A stretch of 64,000 nt of DNA from Chionoecetes opilio (lineage: Eukaryota; Arthropoda; Malacostraca; Decapoda; Majidae), in contig JACEEZ010020494.1 in NCBI GenBank assembly GCA_016584305.1, positions 354,511-418,510 of the forward strand. The letters are read 5' to 3'. Positions within the stretch are counted from its first letter, which is position 1. The number at the start of each line of letters is the position of its first letter. This document shows, piece after piece, positions 35,052 through 44,526 of this stretch. The position numbers and the translations under genes were made by a program. The notes beneath the pieces were generated by a model that ran no database searches, was not told the origin of the DNA, and worked only from the letters and a program-made list of their open reading frames with translations.

Positions 35052-35199
35052 TACACAAAGACTTTCATGATTAGTATCGGGACTTTTCTATAGTGATCAT
35101 GAACAAAGAAGAACGACATAGTTGTCAGCCAGTCGTTTGCTATGGCCCAGGCTCCCCTCCGTTCCCAGGCCCGCTGAAGGTGTCTCCTGATTTCTTGCT

Positions 35200-35465
35200 A
35201 TAAGCCTCTTTTTATCTGCCTCCAAGAAACCTTCCTTACTCACCCTCCCTGTCCCAATTCCCATTTTATGATCTCCTTCCCCCAACAAATACATATCCTT
35301 CCTCTGATCTAACCCTACTGCTATAACGTTCCATTCCTTTCCCCTTCCCTCACCGTTTCACTCTTTCTCTATAACCCCTCCCCTTCATTATGCTTTGCCA
35401 TAGTGCCATATGACCTCTGATGGCTGGCACATTTTCCCTTTTTAGCATTAAATCAATCCATCCAT
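35200..35465 (+). mobile_element. LINE 3' end fragment
   Basis: Shares the end of the element at 45,540-45,985: CTTCCTCTGATCTAACC, TTCCCCTTCCCTCACCGTTT, TATGCTTTGCCATAGTGCCA, TATGACCTCTGATGGCTGGC and an ATCAATCCATCC tail. A damaged C-terminus of an ORF2 (LPNK-YISFL-like) precedes it. Confidence 0.65.
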
Positions 35466-35825
35466 TATGGCCCAGGCTTTGCTAACATTGCTGGGAATGT
35501 ACTGATGAAATTTCAAAGGTGAATAAAATGTTATTCCTAAATCTTATTATGCATACATGAACTCAACTGGCACATCGCGTAGGTATACACTGGAGAATTC
35601 TACATCCCAGGGTTATGTACTGAACACCCCCACGAATAATGCAAACCTCTCCCCAAAAACTCATGAAATCCTAACACATGCCCAAACCCTTCCTCTAAAA
35701 AAAAATTTGGTTTCTCCGCTCCGCCCTTGTGGCAGCCGCGTCTGTATGTAAACAAACAGTCGGGATGGGTCCAGTGGGGGGGGGGGGGTTGCATGCCTCC
35801 ACCAGCCATAGTATAGGATTGAGTA
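35466..35825. other. No gene seen
   Basis: Unique-looking sequence with a 13-base G run near 35,776. Short frames are not convincing. Confidence 0.35.
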
Positions 35826-36138
35826 TAAGAACATAAGGAAGTTACAAGAGGCCGTGAGACCTACACGTGGTAGTTCCTGTTACTTAATACTGCCAACATC
35901 CACCTTTCATCCCCATCCATGAAATGATCTACATAGTCTCAATTTAAAACTCCCTATTGACTCCGCACAAACTATCTGACGACTGAATCAATTCCAATCA
36001 TTTACCACCCTATTTGTGAACCAATTTCTCCCTATTTCCCATTTAATCTACGTTTTTCGAGCTTGAATCCGTTACTTCTTGTTCTACCCTGGTTACTAGC
36101 CGTAAGAACTTTTCCTACATCTCCTTTATTGTATCACT

Positions 36139-36420
36139 TTAACCACATAAAAAGTTTATCAGATCGCCCCTTACTCTACGCCTCTCAAGTAAGTGTAAAT
36201 TTAATAGCTTCAATCTCTTCTCATAACTAAAGTTACGCTTCCCCTGTATAATTTTGGTCATTCTTCTCTGCACTGATTCTAACAAGGCTATATCCATCCT
36301 GTAATATGGAGACCAAAACTGAACCGCATAGTCTAGGTGAGGTCTGACTAGAGCCAAATAAAGCTTTAGAATAACCTCAGCACTTCTACTTTTAACACTC
36401 TTGGCAATGAATCCTAACAC
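36139..36420 (-). pseudogene. LINE RT C-terminal region
   Basis: Minus-strand frame with LGFIAKSVKSRS, LYLALVRPHLDYAVQFWSPY and IQGKRNFSYEKRL-LLNLHLLERRRVRGD, the thumb and C-terminal part typical of CR1/jockey ORF2. Upstream, 36,440-36,568 holds RYTIRN and KRSEGEKD in broken frames and joins, across the insertion, to KCSI of the fragment above. Confidence 0.85.
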
Positions 36421-36724
36421 CCTATTAGCTTGATTTCTAGCCTCAATACATTCCTAGGACGGAGGTCTGAGCACACCCACACACTCATATCTTTCTCACC
36501 TTCTGATCTTTTCAGCAATACATTGCGTATGGTGTACCTATTATCAGGATTTTCTATAACAACATTAAGGCCCGATTCACACTATAGGGACGGTCGCGCT
36601 CCGCTCACGGTCCGGTCAAATATCATCACATGCATTGCAACGGAAGCATTCACACTGACGGTAACGGTCTAGGAGCTCACAATCCATTCAAAAGATATTT
36701 TGACCGGAGCGAGAGCGGAGGCCA

Positions 36725-37016
36725 GTTTTTCTCTTGGAGTGATTGCTTCTCTGAATGATATGTGTTCCTTCTTCAGGTCATTCTGAATTTTTTATAGTAT
36801 TTTTTCAAATGTTCCAATATTCATTCTGTAATAGCTATGAAATTTACTTTCATCATCAATAAGACGGGGAAACAGTGTCTGGAATTCTCCTTCACTTTTC
36901 CTATCTTGCAAGATGGGATGAACCCACACTCTCTTTCTTTTTCAACTTTGTTTTCTTTCTTCTTCATCCAGTGCAATGGCGATTACTGCCAACTCGGCTG
37001 GTGAAAAGTCACACAT
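36725..37016 (-). pseudogene. Harbinger transposase N-terminal remnant
   Basis: From ATG at 37,016 the minus strand reads MCDFSPAELAVIAIALDEEE, then VWVHPILQDRKSEGEFQTLF, SKFHSYYRMN and ISFREAI--REKLA, the standard N-terminal region of HARBI1-like transposases (WVHP, then a GEF--LF motif, then YYRM, then FR-AI---EKLA). Two in-frame stops occur (TGA before KRKRVWV and TAA after FEKIL). Homology ends just after REKLA; the DDE part is deleted. The helix-turn-helix-like N-terminus without catalytic residues makes this a dead copy. Confidence 0.75.
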
Positions 37017-37025
37017 CCTCCTTCA

Positions 37026-37666
37026 CAGAGCTGGGCAGTATTTAAATACATTTGTATTTAAATACATTTGTATTTAAATACATTTGTGTATTTAGAAATG
37101 TATTTATAAATACATTGGTTGTCATGTATTTAAATACAGTATTAAATACTTTTATGAGTATTTAAATACATTGTATTTAAATGCTCACAATATAAAAATG
37201 TAAATACTTTTTTATCAGTTAATTTGGCCATAAACCCGCCCAACTATCTGGCAACCCTGATGTTACAGTAAACCAGTGTTTCCACTTGCAAGGAAATGTC
37301 CTGATTTTAAGGAAATTTAGGCCTGAGAAGGAAATTTCTAAGGAAACCCAAAATTTAAGGAAATCCTAAGGAAATCCATATTTTTCGGACATGTTAAAAT
37401 TTGTGTGTGTTTAAAATGTATTTACAAATTATTTAAATACAATTGATGTATTTAGTATTAAGTATTTAAATACATTCGTAAAATGTATTTAGTATTTAGT
37501 ATTTAAATAAATTTCTCCCATGTATTTAGTATTTAGTATTTAAATACATTCAATGTATTTAGTATTTAAATACATTCAATGTATTTAGTATTTAGTATTT
37601 AAATACATTCAATGTATTTAGTATTTAGTATTTAAATACATTCAATGTATTTAGTGCCCAGCTCTG
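37026..37666. mobile_element. hAT MITE full of ATTTAAATACATT repeats
   Basis: Ends CAGAGCTGGGCA and TGCCCAGCTCTG, flanked by perfect 8-bp duplications CTCCTTCA (37,018-37,025; 37,667-37,674), diagnostic for hAT. The interior consists largely of TATTTAAATACATT variants in both orientations, which are themselves near-palindromic. Confidence 0.9.
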
Positions 37667-37816
37667 CTCCTTCAATGATGGTCGTACATCCACTGCTGTT
37701 GAGGGATCCTGTGATAGGGAATGACGGGACAGTGAGCGGAGTGGACATGTGAATGCACCCGGACCGAGAGCGGAGAGAGAACGGAGCGTGACCGTCCCTA
37801 TGGTGTGAATCTGGCC

Positions 37817-38042
37817 TAATAATGCTACACTTGTCATAAATATAAAATAGTAATGGACCCAAAACAGACCCTTGTGGAACCCCACTTGTCACCTGTCCCC
37901 ATTCCAATTTAGAACCATTAATAGTAACCCTTTGTTGCCTATCACTTAGCCAAAATGTAATACAACGAAGAACCTTCCTATCTATTTTATGTGTCTTAAC
38001 CTTATTTAAGAGTTTCATGCTGTCCCTTGTCATATGTATCAT
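37817..38042 (-). pseudogene. LINE RT core fragment (GVPQGSVLGPLLF)
   Basis: Minus-strand frame with WLSDRQQRVTINGS and TSGVPQGSVLGPLLF, the RT motif-4 region of jockey/CR1 LINEs. After IYD the text jumps to KCSI, which in the family belongs about 62 residues later (the KCKVMHIG position), so the catalytic FADD segment is missing. The frame then enters the Harbinger insertion, and the frames across that junction are meaningless. Confidence 0.85.
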
Positions 38043-38050
38043 TAAAGAAT

Positions 38051-38384
38051 TGGTGACTAATAGGGGGATTACAGAAGAATAACAGGACCGCTGGTTGTGT
38101 TGTGTTCTAAGCAGGCTGCAGTCAACACTTAATGAGAAAAGATAGGGTGTGATGGCAGTGCTACTCTCATCATTGTGTTGTGTATGTACCTAGTTGTATT
38201 TACATAGTTGTGTTTTACAGAGCCTGAGCTACACTCGATTGTGTGGTCCCGTCTCCGTATCTACATTTATCCAGTCTTTCTTTGTTTCTGAGTGAGTGCG
38301 TTGGTGCAGTGATTATGTTCTTGAGGGCAAAGAACACTGCAGCACTGCCAGGAGTCCAGAACATGGCTCACAGTTGAAAGTAGT
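38051..38384. other. No gene seen
   Basis: Unique-looking sequence between the LINE and a MITE fragment; contains a CCTAGTTGTATTTACATAGT block, nothing coding. Confidence 0.35.
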
Positions 38385-38530
38385 GTAGTATAAGCAATAT
38401 TTTATAGATATCACCTGTTTAGTATCCTTGTCGACTAACTAAGATGGTATATTCAGTTATTTTTGTAATTTTATGGCTCTACTACATACAATTTTTTATA
38501 GTAAAGGAAAGATCTGGGCGCGAAGGGGTT
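38385..38530 (-). mobile_element. MITE fragment (32.9 kb family)
   Basis: Inverse of 32,945-33,090: on the plus strand it runs from AGCAATATTTTATAGATATC to GATCTGGGCGCGAAGGGGTT. One end is missing. Confidence 0.6.
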
Positions 38531-38874
38531 AACCTCTTTAAAGACGTCCACACTGTGCTTCATGACGCACGCATTGTTGGTGGCGGTGTTGAAAATCAAG
38601 GTTTTCAACAGCGTTGTGCCGAGGTATTCCGCCCGGCCTGATTGGATGGGCATGCTGAGCTCCCTCAGTGCTGCACTTGACTCCATTGAGGGAAGACGTT
38701 GCTCGCTGCGCTCCATGATGTATATAAATACTATACGGTATTTAGTCGGTCAGCCCCGGTCCGAAATTTTGCTCACCGGTATCAAATTAGGGCGAGAATG
38801 CTAAGAGTGTTTTTTGAGAAGGTATAAATGCCTAGAGTTAGAAAACATGTGATAGCATTGTGGGGGTGGCAGCT

Positions 38875-40116
38875 TTATATGATCTTGTTGATATCTGTAG
38901 ACTTTGCCTTCCAAAGCTTGAGCTCCCTATGTAGATTTTGATTTTCCAAGACAACATCCTTTAATGAGACACAGCATGGAACCATCAACAACTTTCCCTT
39001 GTCGTCGGAAAATATTTCTACTGCACCTCCAAGCTCGGATTTCAGTCTTCTGTGCATATTCTTCTTTGTTGAATCCTTCAGAAGATTAACTCCACCAGAC
39101 AACATTAATGATTCCAATTTTGTGGTCAAGGAGGTGACTGGTATAATCCTCTTGTTGGGGATAATATCTTCTCTGATGTATTCGAAAAGTTCTTGGTAAG
39201 CTTCTCCTTCAACCTTGTGATACAGTATAAATTCATCTGTTACTTTCTCTTCTTCATTCTCATTGCTGTCCTCTTTGTTCCTAGTGTAATTCCTATAGCA
39301 TGAAGCGTGGTAGTGTGCCTCTGCGGCAACAATGTCTCTACTGGTTAGTGCTATCATCCTGCCGTCTGCATTTCTGACGGCACTCTCTCTTAGTGTTTGA
39401 TCTACTCTCAGTTGTGAAGCTAGCGTAAGTGTTTCACGTGTATTGGAGTGCTTTTTGAACTTGACCTTGCTACAGAATACGCAGATCGGAGCATAAACTC
39501 TTGATTCATGTGTTGATGTTCTGGAAGACTTTTTTGGAGGACAGTCACTACTACCAGATAGATCACTACTACATTCACCTGCTTTACTTTTCAGAGTTTC
39601 CAAGTCTCTTTTCATGGTGAACATGCTTCTACATTTTCGATGATAGAATATAATTGGAACTTCTTTGTCCTGAAGCGTTTTTGAAACGTCTAGAATGGGG
39701 ACATGGTTCCTGACTTTGGCGGCTTCAAGTAAGGTTAACCAGGAGGCATGGCTTTGAGGACTGACAAAATGTTCATCTCCGTCGGATACTGCCTGGTGTA
39801 TGATGCACAGTTTCTTGGCGGGTGCCTGTGGCGTTTCCATGTTAACGGACATTCCAGGCCTCCTACGTTGAAGTTCCACAGCTACCACGACACCGGATTC
39901 TGGTCCCGGATTCTTCTCTACATCACCAGCCTTCAACAATAGCTTCGAGAGGTAGTCGGCTGCTACTCTACCTCTCCACTCCACTCCAAAAACCCGACTT
40001 TCTCTGAACGCACGACCTGCGGGCCGGCTGGTCTTCCGGCAGTGGTGGTCTCCTCGAGGGTCTCCAACGTCGCCAGTCGATCGTCCGGTCCGTCTCTCGC
40101 CGATGAAATACGACAC
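38875..40116 (-). CDS. Cys-rich protein with N-terminal 2A-like motif
   Basis: Open frame of 413 codons with no ATG at its 5' edge: it begins at GTG 40,116, directly after a good 3' splice site (TTTTTCTTTTTCAG), so an upstream exon should supply the start. Residues 54-72 read ADYLSKL then LLLKAGDVEKNPGP, a match to the 2A ribosome-skipping consensus D(V/I)ExNPGP; skipping would release about 71 residues from a 342-residue product starting with Pro. The rest has zinc-ligand-like pairs (HRKC near 155, CVFC near 211, HYHASC near 268), an acidic NENEEEK stretch (about 285) and a conserved-looking C-terminal part (YQELFEYIREDIIP, LTTKLESLML, KKNMHRRLKSELGG). This layout recalls uncharacterised multicopy proteins of cnidarians, fish and arthropods. 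If translation starts instead at an internal Met (residue 89 or 93), the 2A would be untranslated. Function unknown. Confidence 0.7.
   Translation of the reverse strand: MSYFIGERRTGRSTGDVGDPRGDHHCRKTSRPAGRAFRESRVFGVEWRGRVAADYLSKLLLKAGDVEKNPGPESGVVVAVELQRRRPGMSVNMETPQAPAKKLCIIHQAVSDGDEHFVSPQSHASWLTLLEAAKVRNHVPILDVSKTLQDKEVPIIFYHRKCRSMFTMKRDLETLKSKAGECSSDLSGSSDCPPKKSSRTSTHESRVYAPICVFCSKVKFKKHSNTRETLTLASQLRVDQTLRESAVRNADGRMIALTSRDIVAAEAHYHASCYRNYTRNKEDSNENEEEKVTDEFILYHKVEGEAYQELFEYIREDIIPNKRIIPVTSLTTKLESLMLSGGVNLLKDSTKKNMHRRLKSELGGAVEIFSDDKGKLLMVPCCVSLKDVVLENQNLHRELKLWKAKSTDINKII
39901..39960 (-). other. 2A-like ribosome-skipping motif
   Basis: Codons for LLLKAGDVEKNPGP at residues 59-72 of the frame above. 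All eight consensus positions (D, V, E, x, N, P, G, P) are filled, with the hydrophobic LLL stretch and Gly before Asp that favour skipping. Known cellular and transposon 2A sequences occur mainly in non-LTR retrotransposons and some NLR-type proteins. Confidence 0.75.
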
Positions 40117-40275
40117 CTGAAAAAGAAAAAAATAAATAATTATATGTATGTATATTTATATAATTATATAATATACAGTTTGGAAAAGGGGGATAACTCC
40201 CATAAAGCTGCCACTGCCACAATGCTATCACATGTTTTCTAACTCTAGGCATTTATACCTTCCCAAAAAACACTA

Positions 40276-40726
40276 CAGGAGAACCTCGTTTATCCGGCAC
40301 CCACGGGGGGGAGCGCATGCCGGATAACTCATTTTGCCGTTGTTTTGAGAGTTACTCTTATGGAATCCCCCAAAATCCCTTTTTTTTTTTTTTTTTTTTT
40401 TTTTCCCATCACAAGGAACTGGCCAAGGGCACAACAAAAATGGGTAACACAAAGGCCGCCTAGTTGCCAGTCCCTATAAAGAAGACAGTCAGAGAATAAA
40501 ATAAAAAAGTGGGGTGAGCCAATTTAGTTCGGGAGGTGTCTTGTTACTCTTCTTTTGAAAAGATGTAAGTCATAGGAAAGTGGAAAAACAGAAACAGGAA
40601 GAGAGTTCCAGAGTTTATCAGTGGGAAAAAAAAAGGAAAAAAAAAAAAAAAAAAAGCCTGGGTCGAATAGTGCCGTTGTTTTGAGGCTGCCGTTGTTTTA
40701 AATGCCGGTTAAACGAGGTTCTCCTG
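40276..40726. mobile_element. Tigger-like MITE with TA duplication
   Basis: Ends CAGGAGAACCTCGTTTATCC and the inverse GGTTAAACGAGGTTCTCCTG, flanked by TA (40,274-40,275; 40,727-40,728). It interrupts the right terminal repeat of the 38.8-40.8 kb element. Inside is poly-T followed by a repeat with GGAACTGGCCAAGGGCACAA and AGTCATAGGAAAGTGGAAA, resembling a decapod LINE/SINE 3' part. Confidence 0.8.
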
Positions 40727-40756
40727 TATTAGCATTCTCGCCCTAATTTGATACCG

Positions 40757-41532
40757 ACCAACCCCCCAGGCTGATCGCCTAATTATCAAAATACCAGATG
40801 AATGAGATTATATTTAGGAAGACTAAACATACCATCATCTACACGAGACATTACTGTGTGTCATGAATAGGAATAAATTACAGTAAACTATACCTAGAAT
40901 AAGATTATGAGACCAAAGCAAAATAGTGCATAAACATTTTTTCCTCACATTTTTTTTATTCAACTCCTTGTTATTCCTGTAATTTTGTTTACAATTTTTA
41001 CTGATTTTTATTTACTGTCTCGGAATCAGCACACTTTTCCGATTCTGTTGGTATATGACACATCTCAATGCAAAAATATATAGGTGGTCAAAAATTGCAA
41101 TGAACATCTATCAAACTTGTGACGGAGTGTCGCCTCCCCGCCATGGCGGTGAGGCACAGTCTGGACGCTCGGGTGGGCATTCAACACATCCACCTGCCTC
41201 GTGTATCTCTGCATGAGGCACAGTGTGGACGGGGCTTATGACCAGACAAATACTCCCTAAAGTTCTTGTTATGTAGGATTTTACTGCTGTCATTTTTTTC
41301 CTATTCTCAAGTTCACCATTTCCCATTAATATAATATGAACTGTAGGATGTGTCACTCAGTGCTGGTACAGTGGACCCTCGGAAATCCTAAACTACACGA
41401 TTTCTTTTTCTTTTTTGGGAGTCATGGCTTCAGTGCACCCCCCCCCCCCCAGAATTCGTCAGTGGATGAATTAAATTTAGAAACACACCACACTCCTTAT
41501 CTCTAAATCTGGAGTCCTTTCTTTATCCCCCC

Positions 41533-41598
<66 letters not shown>

Positions 41599-41744
41599 CT
41601 CATCCACCCCCCCACCAACACCCCACCCACACACGTCTTTGCAGAAACACGTGTGATTGTGGAAAATGAACTCTTGATTGCATTGAATCTCCGACTAGCA
41701 GAAAAATACAGTAGCCCTTTGTGCAGTTTGGTTCTTTTTGTTTT
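40757..41744. other. No gene; transposon end at 41,366 and (CT)n at 41,534-41,600
   Basis: AT-rich DNA. TACAGTGGACCCTCGGAAAT at 41,366 looks like a pogo/Tigger left end, without a partner found. A pure CT microsatellite follows; the RE-rich minus frame over it is an artefact. Confidence 0.5.
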
Positions 41745-42390
41745 TTTCAAGCTTTAGTTTTTGGTTCAAGTCTGAAACAAGTTTAGTTTGTGTCCAAGAC
41801 AAGTTTGGTTCCAAGTCTTGTTTCGATCCTTTGCAAGTTATGTTCCTGTTCCATACAAGTTCAGTTCCAGTTCTTCAAAATTTCAGTTAGTTTTATACAA
41901 TTAAGTTAATATCCTGTTTAGTGTAAGTTTAATTCCAGATCAATAAAAGTCTAGTTCTAGTCTTTTACAAGTTAAATTCCAGTCGTATACAAGTTGAAGT
42001 TCCTCTCCAATATAAGTTCAAGTTCATAAGTTTAGATGCAGTCCAATACAAGTTTAGTTCTAGACAACTTAACTAGTCTTATTCAAGTTTATTTTCAATC
42101 TAATACAAGTTAGGTTCCAGTCTTATACAAGTTGAGCTCCATTTCTATACAAGTTTAGATTCAGTAATGCAAGTTTAGTTCCAGTTCTATACAAGTCAAG
42201 TTCCATTTTTATATAAGTATAAGTTTAGATTAATTTATTTTCAGTCTAATATAAGTTAGGTTCCAGTCCTATAAAAGTTTAATTCCAGCCTTATACAAGT
42301 CAAGTTCCAGTTCTATATAAGTTTATAAGTTTAGATTCAGTCCAATACAAGTTTAGTTCCAGTTCTATACAAGTAAAGTTCCAGTTCTAC
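41745..42390. repeat. Minisatellite of CAAGTTTAGTTCCAGT units
   Basis: About 645 bp built of units of roughly 20-23 bp such as ATACAAGTTTAGTTCCAGTC, with variants (AAGTTGAG, AAGTCAAG) and alternating longer units with TATAAGTTTAGATTCAGTCC. No ORF. Confidence 0.85.
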
Positions 42391-42505
42391 AGTACCCTCC
42401 CGAGTTACACGCTATGCGAGTTTCGCGATCCTCGAGTTTCGCGCCGAGTCCTAAATTCTTACCATCCCAACTTAAGCGCATATCTCCCCTAGTTTCGCGC
42501 TGCTT
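42391..42505. mobile_element. pogo/Tigger-like left end, partner missing
   Basis: CAGTACCCTCCCGAGTTACA, then GAGTTTCGCG repeated, preceded by TA. Such CAGTACCCTC-CGAGTTTCGCG ends are typical of this group. Interrupted after about 115 bp by a SINE fragment. Confidence 0.5.
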
Positions 42506-42514
42506 CGTACACTT

Positions 42515-42655
42515 ATTTATTTTTTATTTTGTTATTTTATGCCTATAGCGCCATTTGGCAGTGACCTCCAGGGGTGGGGTGGTAGGCCCTGTACTCGAGG
42601 GCTGTAATGGTTGGCCCTCACCCGTGGTGGCGCAAGCAGGATTTTTATAAGAGTT
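42515..42655 (-). mobile_element. SINE body fragment
   Basis: TGCCTATAGCGCC, GGCAGTG, GTGGTAGGC, GGCTGTAATGGTTGG-CCTC and GTGGTGGCGCAAGCAGGATT match 28,558-28,680 of the SINE at 28.5-28.9 kb, preceded by T-rich sequence (its poly-A tail on the minus strand). The tRNA head is absent. Confidence 0.7.
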
Positions 42656-42659
42656 AATG

Positions 42660-42768
42660 GGCTGCATTAGTAGAAGCGAAATTGGATTAGCTTTCCATTG
42701 ATATATTTCGTTTTCTGATAAATGAATTAGCATCATGCATAAATTAGCGTTAACTAAATAAATATCAT
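42660..42768. repeat. Fragment of the 30.6-31.5 kb palindrome arm
   Basis: AGAAGCGAAATTGGATTAGC, TTTCGTTTTCTGATAAATGA and TGCATAAATTAGCGTTAACT match an arm of that family. It stops where the next transposon begins. Confidence 0.75.
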
Positions 42769-44066
42769 GGGCAGAGATGCTCGAAAGAGTTACGGGCCCG
42801 TAAGTATTACCCTAAGGGACTTTTTACCTCGTAGCGCCTCTAAGGGAGATGCTCAAACCGTTTTTTCACTTGCTACGGGACCGCGAAGCTAAGGGTGGTC
42901 GGGAGCACCCTTAACTCCCTAAAGGAGTGAAATTTGAAGCGACAAGACATCAATAAACAATAAATTACAAGTTGTATCACTATACTTTATGTTTATTGTG
43001 TATTATAGAGCCATTTCATGCTTGCCTGTTTGAAATGTGATGTGTTTATTGCTTCATTGACTCCATATATATCATATTTAACATACATCAGGGCAAACCT
43101 ATATATTAAATATATATATCGGTCGACTTCTTGAATCAAAACGTATAGTTCATCATACAAGTTTGGCCGCTATAATGATCCGGTGGTGGTGGTGGTATCA
43201 AATGTCTGACGTACTAGTACACACGCACGTATACACACAAGCAAGGATATTATAGTTATACTATCCTTGCACACAAGTGTCACGTGTGTCACAGTGAGGT
43301 GTTAGCCCCCCCGTGTGTCTTGTCTGACCTAAAGAGCGAACGCGCAGTTCTCGTCCACTATAACAGTACCGCCAGGGCCACGGATACGGCCCTACGCGCG
43401 TACGGCGCGGGCCAGCAGTGGTCTATAGATACTAATTTCGGGCACACGAGACTCGAACCTATGATCAGCGCATCAAGGTATACCCTGGGTACGTCTCTGT
43501 AGTAATCAGTGGGAGAATATTACGCTGAAAGGCTAATGTGGCAGCTATGTATTATCGTAACATTCTGGCGATAGTGAGCTAAAATCGGCCCTATTTCGGA
43601 AATCAGCCGATCTTAGCTCAACACCGGCAAACATAGTTTTAGGTTTAGGTTAAGTTATGTTTAGGTCTGGTTTAGGTTAGGTAAGGTTTATGATAAGTTT
43701 GTGTTAAGTTTTGTAGAGTTATTTAGGTTAAATAAGCGTCCGCGGGACGATTTCCGAAAGAGGCCGATTTTAGCACAACAGCGGCATTTGAAGTCTTTAA
43801 ATTTATTTATCGGGCTCCCTGACAGCTGAGAGCAAGATGATTGGCTAGATAAGGCCGCGTCATGCGAGGCGCTGCTCTGTGATTGGTTAGCAGAATTTTC
43901 CCACACATCCCTAGAATATCCCTATATTCCCCACCCAGAGGCCACCGATAACCGTGCGGGAGTGACGGCTCGGTACGAGCATCTCCCTCAGCCCACCCTC
44001 GTAAGGTTATTGTAGCCATACACTCGTAAGTTGTCCCTTACCCGGGATTTTCGAGCATCCCTGCCC
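42769..44066. mobile_element. Non-autonomous TIR transposon, 1.3 kb
   Basis: Ends GGGCAGAGATGCTCGAAAG and, inverted, GGGCAGGGATGCTCGAAAA. No transposase frame. The interior has (GGT)n at 43,183-43,198 and a stretch of TTAGGTTTAGGTTAAGT variants (43,625-43,735). A degraded sister spans 14,251-18,613. No clean target duplication; the left flank is a palindrome fragment and the right flank is a minus-strand exon. Confidence 0.8.
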
Positions 44067-44068
44067 TG

Positions 44069-44240
44069 GAAGATCGCCACCAAGCAGAGTCGTGATGTCC
44101 TTCCATTTGTGCCGCGGTATGTTATATGGATCTATATTCCCTATTTCCTTACATTTTTCAATGTAACGAGGAATAGATCCAGAGTCCAACATCTGGAGGA
44201 CATAGTCTGACAGATGAACACCATCAATCACTTTCCCAGC
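44069..44240 (-). pseudogene. Exon like the N-terminus of YqaJ-type proteins, truncated
   Basis: Minus-strand frame KVIDGVHLSDYVLQMLDSGS, then IPRYIEKCKEIGNIDPYNIP and RHKWKDITTLLGGDLP. A 3' splice site (CTAATCTCTTTTTTGAG) lies immediately upstream, so it reads as an internal exon. The HL-DYV--ML-SGSI-R--EKCKE-GNIDPY pattern recalls the opening of multicopy YqaJ/SWIM-domain proteins of cnidarians and other invertebrates, where it continues into a TTSFYT-type block; here it is cut off at the edge of the transposon that ends at 44,066. The catalytic exonuclease part is not in the window. Identification is from pattern memory and is tentative. Confidence 0.4.
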
Positions 44241-44526
44241 CCTCAAAAAAGAGATTAGTAAGCGTGAGTGTACCGCGTTTACAGGGGAGGTAATGTCCTT
44301 TGTTTACATCACCGTACTGCCACTGTCGGCCAGTCGGCGCTAGCAGCTTTTGTCCTTCCAGTTTTGTCCCATAAACGGGGCCGGCGTAGTCACTCAAGGC
44401 AACGCTGACAAAGGAGGAAAGGAACCAACAACTCGTCCTTACTTTCCGACAATCACCCAACAATCACTACAACCCTTGCGAGGCCTGGCCAGCGGCACCT
44501 GTTACCACGTGTTCTCCACTGACTCT

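Larger units (their letters stand above)
36569..37816. mobile_element. PIF/Harbinger derivative, TAA duplication
   Basis: Ends GGCCCGATTCACACTATAGG and the inverse CCTATGGTGTGAATCTGGCC, each followed by GACGGTC-type inner repeats. TAA flanks both sides (36,566-36,568; 37,817-37,819). It retains the first part of a transposase (36,725-37,016, minus) and has lost the catalytic region; a hAT MITE sits inside. Confidence 0.85.
35826..38050 (-). mobile_element. CR1/jockey-like LINE, 5' truncated, internally deleted
   Basis: Read on the minus strand, RT sequence begins near 38,042 and the 3' end lies at 35,826, where AGAACATAAGGAAGTTACAA (plus strand) is the inverse of the family's tail. The ORF is split by a Harbinger derivative at 36,569-37,816. 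The 3' part (36,138 to 35,826) keeps the conserved family end (for example NREKLVHK-like text) in broken frames. The same family is at 22.6-24.4 kb and 63.3-64.0 kb. Confidence 0.85.
38777..40756. mobile_element. TIR element with ~100-bp ends carrying a 2A-bearing ORF
   Basis: The left end starts CGGTATCAAATTAGGGCGAG and continues AATGCTAA, GTGTTTTTTG, AGGTATAAATGCCTAGAGTT, AGAAAACATGTGATAGCATT, then a GGCAGCTTTAT block to about 38,878. The right end is its inverse (40,195-40,275 and 40,729-40,756), interrupted by a Tigger-like MITE. The ORF 38,875-40,116 fills almost all of the internal space; its stop codon lies at the inner edge of the left repeat. No clear target duplication was seen, and no DDE motif is visible in the ORF, so superfamily is unknown. 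Confidence 0.65.

Noticed and set aside
38471..38716. 81-codon minus-strand frame near the 2A element
   Set aside because: Overlaps a MITE fragment at one end and has no recognisable motif.
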